A DNA stretch of 6,069 nucleotides, taken from NCBI GenBank assembly GCA_016193165.1, contig JACPST010000197.1, forward strand, positions 1 to 6,069. Direction: 5' to 3'. The number at the start of each line of letters is the position of its first letter. Position 1 is the first letter of the stretch. The notes under the pieces are model-generated. The model did no database searches. It was given only the letters and a program-made list of their open reading frames with translations, and was not told the DNA's origin. The stretch comes from Deltaproteobacteria bacterium (lineage in GTDB: Bacteria; Bdellovibrionota; JACOXK01; 2-02-FULL-40-11). Positions 4,544 to 6,069 of this stretch are shown one piece after another. A program made the position numbers and the translations under genes.

Positions 4544-6069
4544 TTGGATAGAAAGAAAATAGAAGCTAACATATTGAAACTAAAGAACATTTTTGAAAGT
4601 CTCACGCTCCAAAAAAAGCTTCTGGGTTTGGTGGGAATAATGAGTTTTTTGATTTTAATTACGGGAATGGTTGCTTTTAGAGATGTTCAACGTGCTCATC
4701 ATCTTTTTCATTCCGTTGCCAAAACAAGCTATCCCTTGGCTTCGGCCATGGTCAACGCGCTTCATTCGATGGAATTTTCCAGGGCATTGGCCATTCAATA
4801 TGCTTTGGAGCAAAAAGTTGAGAAACTTTCTTTTTTGAAACAGCGATTTGACGCCGAATTTGAAAAAGCTCAAAGCCTTGTTCAAGACGTGGGGAGGGAA
4901 ATTTCTTTATCGCAAGAGATGAAAGAGCTTTGGAAAAAAATTCAAGACTCTCAAAATAAGTTTGGAGAAGTGAGTGTGATCCTCATCAAAGCGCACGAAG
5001 ATCAACTCATCTTGGCTCAAACACGCTACGATCAAATTGATGAGGCGAATCAGTGGGTAGAGGGTATCGTCGAAAAGTTTAATCGCGTATCAGAGCTTTT
5101 TAGCCAGCACCATGAATTTCAGTTTTGGAATATCGCGGCGCAAGTCCTCTTGCTTGAGCAACGGTACTTGTATCAGGCTTCTCTGTCTACTCCTCTGTCT
5201 TTGACACCGGAGCAAAGCCAATCAGAAGAAGAGCGGCTCATTAAAAATAAAGAAAAATTTCGTGTCTATATGAGGCAATTTTCTTTAAACCACAAAAGGC
5301 TGGTGCAGACGGCGCAAACCAAGAAAGTCGCCATCAAGATTCTGGAAGAAATTTCTCAAGACTATCGAAAATTTACTGAGCGTGTGGAAGGAGAAGATGG
5401 AGTCTTTCTCATTAGCGAGGATGAGATTTCAAAACTAGGAACTCTAGGACTTCAGTTGGAGAGGCTAGAGGAGGCCTATGAAAAAGGCGCGCAAGCCAGT
5501 CTTCAAGTCCAAAATATTTTATCTGCCCAGATGCAAGACGCAAATCGTACCATTTCTCATATTCGTTCTTCGGCGTACCGCACGATCTTAGGATTTACGG
5601 TTCTTTTTGCCTTGTTTGGACTTTTCTTGGGGTCGCTCATGACCCAAAGTATCTTGTCATTAGAAAAGAAAGTGAAAGAGCGCACTGAGGCTTTGGCACA
5701 GGCCAACATTCGATTGATGAAAGCCAGTGAAGAAAAATCAGAGTTTTTTTCCAATGTTTCTCATGATTTTAAAACCCCCTTAAATAGTATTATGGGATTT
5801 ACCCAGGTGGTTTTATCTGACGATCAAGGGAAATTATCTCCTCAGCAAATTAAAAATTTAAATTCTGTTTTAAAAAGTGGAAAAGAGCTGTTGCAAATGA
5901 TTAATCTTATTTTGGATTGTTCAAAGATGGAAGCCGGACGAATGGAAATTGCCATCGAAGAGTTTTCATTTGAAGCGTTGGGAGATGAGTGCCTGGAAGT
6001 GACAGAAGCCCTGCTGCATGGGAAGAAGGTGGCGCTCTTAAAAGAAATTCAAACTCATTTGCCAATGCT
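4544..6069 (+). CDS. Membrane sensor histidine kinase, N-terminal part, cut by the window end
   Basis: The frame stays open from a TTG at 4544 to the window end, 508 full codons. A short cytoplasmic N terminus is followed by TM1 (about 27-45, LLGLVGIMSFLILITGMVAF). Next comes a sensor region of about 300 residues (46-346), rich in Glu, Gln, Lys and Leu, probably all-helical. TM2 follows (about 347-367, ILGFTVLFALFGLFLGSLM), then a short coiled linker (EKKVKERTEALAQANIRL) and a HisKA dimerisation domain with H box SNVSHDFKTPLN. The phosphoacceptor is H407, with T411 at the position linked to phosphatase activity. The second DHp helix ends near LDCSKMEAGRM. The ATPase domain, and any receiver domain, lie outside the window. 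Only about 35 residues separate TM2 from the DHp, too few for a HAMP domain. The sensor resembles four-helix-bundle chemoreceptor-type sensors only in general style; ligand and partner regulator are unknown. It is divergent from the secreted protein gene with a 142-bp gap. Confidence 0.92.
   Translation, partial: MDRKKIEANILKLKNIFESLTLQKKLLGLVGIMSFLILITGMVAFRDVQRAHHLFHSVAKTSYPLASAMVNALHSMEFSRALAIQYALEQKVEKLSFLKQRFDAEFEKAQSLVQDVGREISLSQEMKELWKKIQDSQNKFGEVSVILIKAHEDQLILAQTRYDQIDEANQWVEGIVEKFNRVSELFSQHHEFQFWNIAAQVLLLEQRYLYQASLSTPLSLTPEQSQSEEERLIKNKEKFRVYMRQFSLNHKRLVQTAQTKKVAIKILEEISQDYRKFTERVEGEDGVFLISEDEISKLGTLGLQLERLEEAYEKGAQASLQVQNILSAQMQDANRTISHIRSSAYRTILGFTVLFALFGLFLGSLMTQSILSLEKKVKERTEALAQANIRLMKASEEKSEFFSNVSHDFKTPLNSIMGFTQVVLSDDQGKLSPQQIKNLNSVLKSGKELLQMINLILDCSKMEAGRMEIAIEEFSFEALGDECLEVTEALLHGKKVALLKEIQTHLPM

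Noticed and set aside
4640..4642. ATG at 4640 as the histidine kinase start
   Set aside because: It falls within the first membrane helix and has no good ribosome site, whereas the TTG at 4544 has AGAGGAG at ideal spacing and keeps the helix whole.

Overview
The window comes from an AT-leaning bacterial chromosome. It holds six protein-coding genes, two of which run off the edges. The best clue to the host is the Ser/Thr kinase at 433-2184. Its glycine loop reads GGMAEIF, its catalytic loop reads HRDVSPQN, and it ends in PEGA repeats, a style typical of the former Deltaproteobacteria (Myxococcota, Bdellovibrionota and relatives). The modest GC content argues against a classical high-GC myxobacterium. 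I cannot name the lineage more closely from sequence alone. No tRNA, rRNA, CRISPR array or mobile element is visible.

Left part (1-2253, minus strand): a membrane-anchored Ser/Thr protein kinase with two extracytoplasmic PEGA repeats is followed 20 bp later by the start of a long-chain acyl-CoA synthetase that leaves the window. A strong extended -10 promoter (2224-2253) drives the pair, so they are probably one operon.

Middle (2265-3559, plus strand): divergent from the kinase lie coaE (dephospho-CoA kinase, last step of CoA synthesis) and a PHP-family metal-dependent phosphoesterase. Their reading frames overlap by 10 bp, and a Shine-Dalgarno site inside coaE suggests translational coupling.

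Right part (3562-6069): a minus-strand gene encodes a secreted, extremely charged, low-complexity protein of unknown function, whose 3' end contains an in-frame 30-bp tandem repeat. Its stop codon is only 2 bp from that of the PHP gene. A canonical intrinsic terminator for it lies inside the PHP coding sequence (3466-3498), so the two convergent transcripts should overlap. Divergent from it, a sensor histidine kinase with a TTG start and a roughly 300-residue helical extracytoplasmic domain begins at 4544 and is cut by the window end before its ATPase domain.

The genes look like housekeeping functions (CoA, acyl-CoA) mixed with two signalling proteins. I see no defence system or clearly novel multi-gene system. 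The most interesting items are the terminator embedded in an opposing gene, the repeat-bearing secreted protein, and the HAMP-less histidine kinase.
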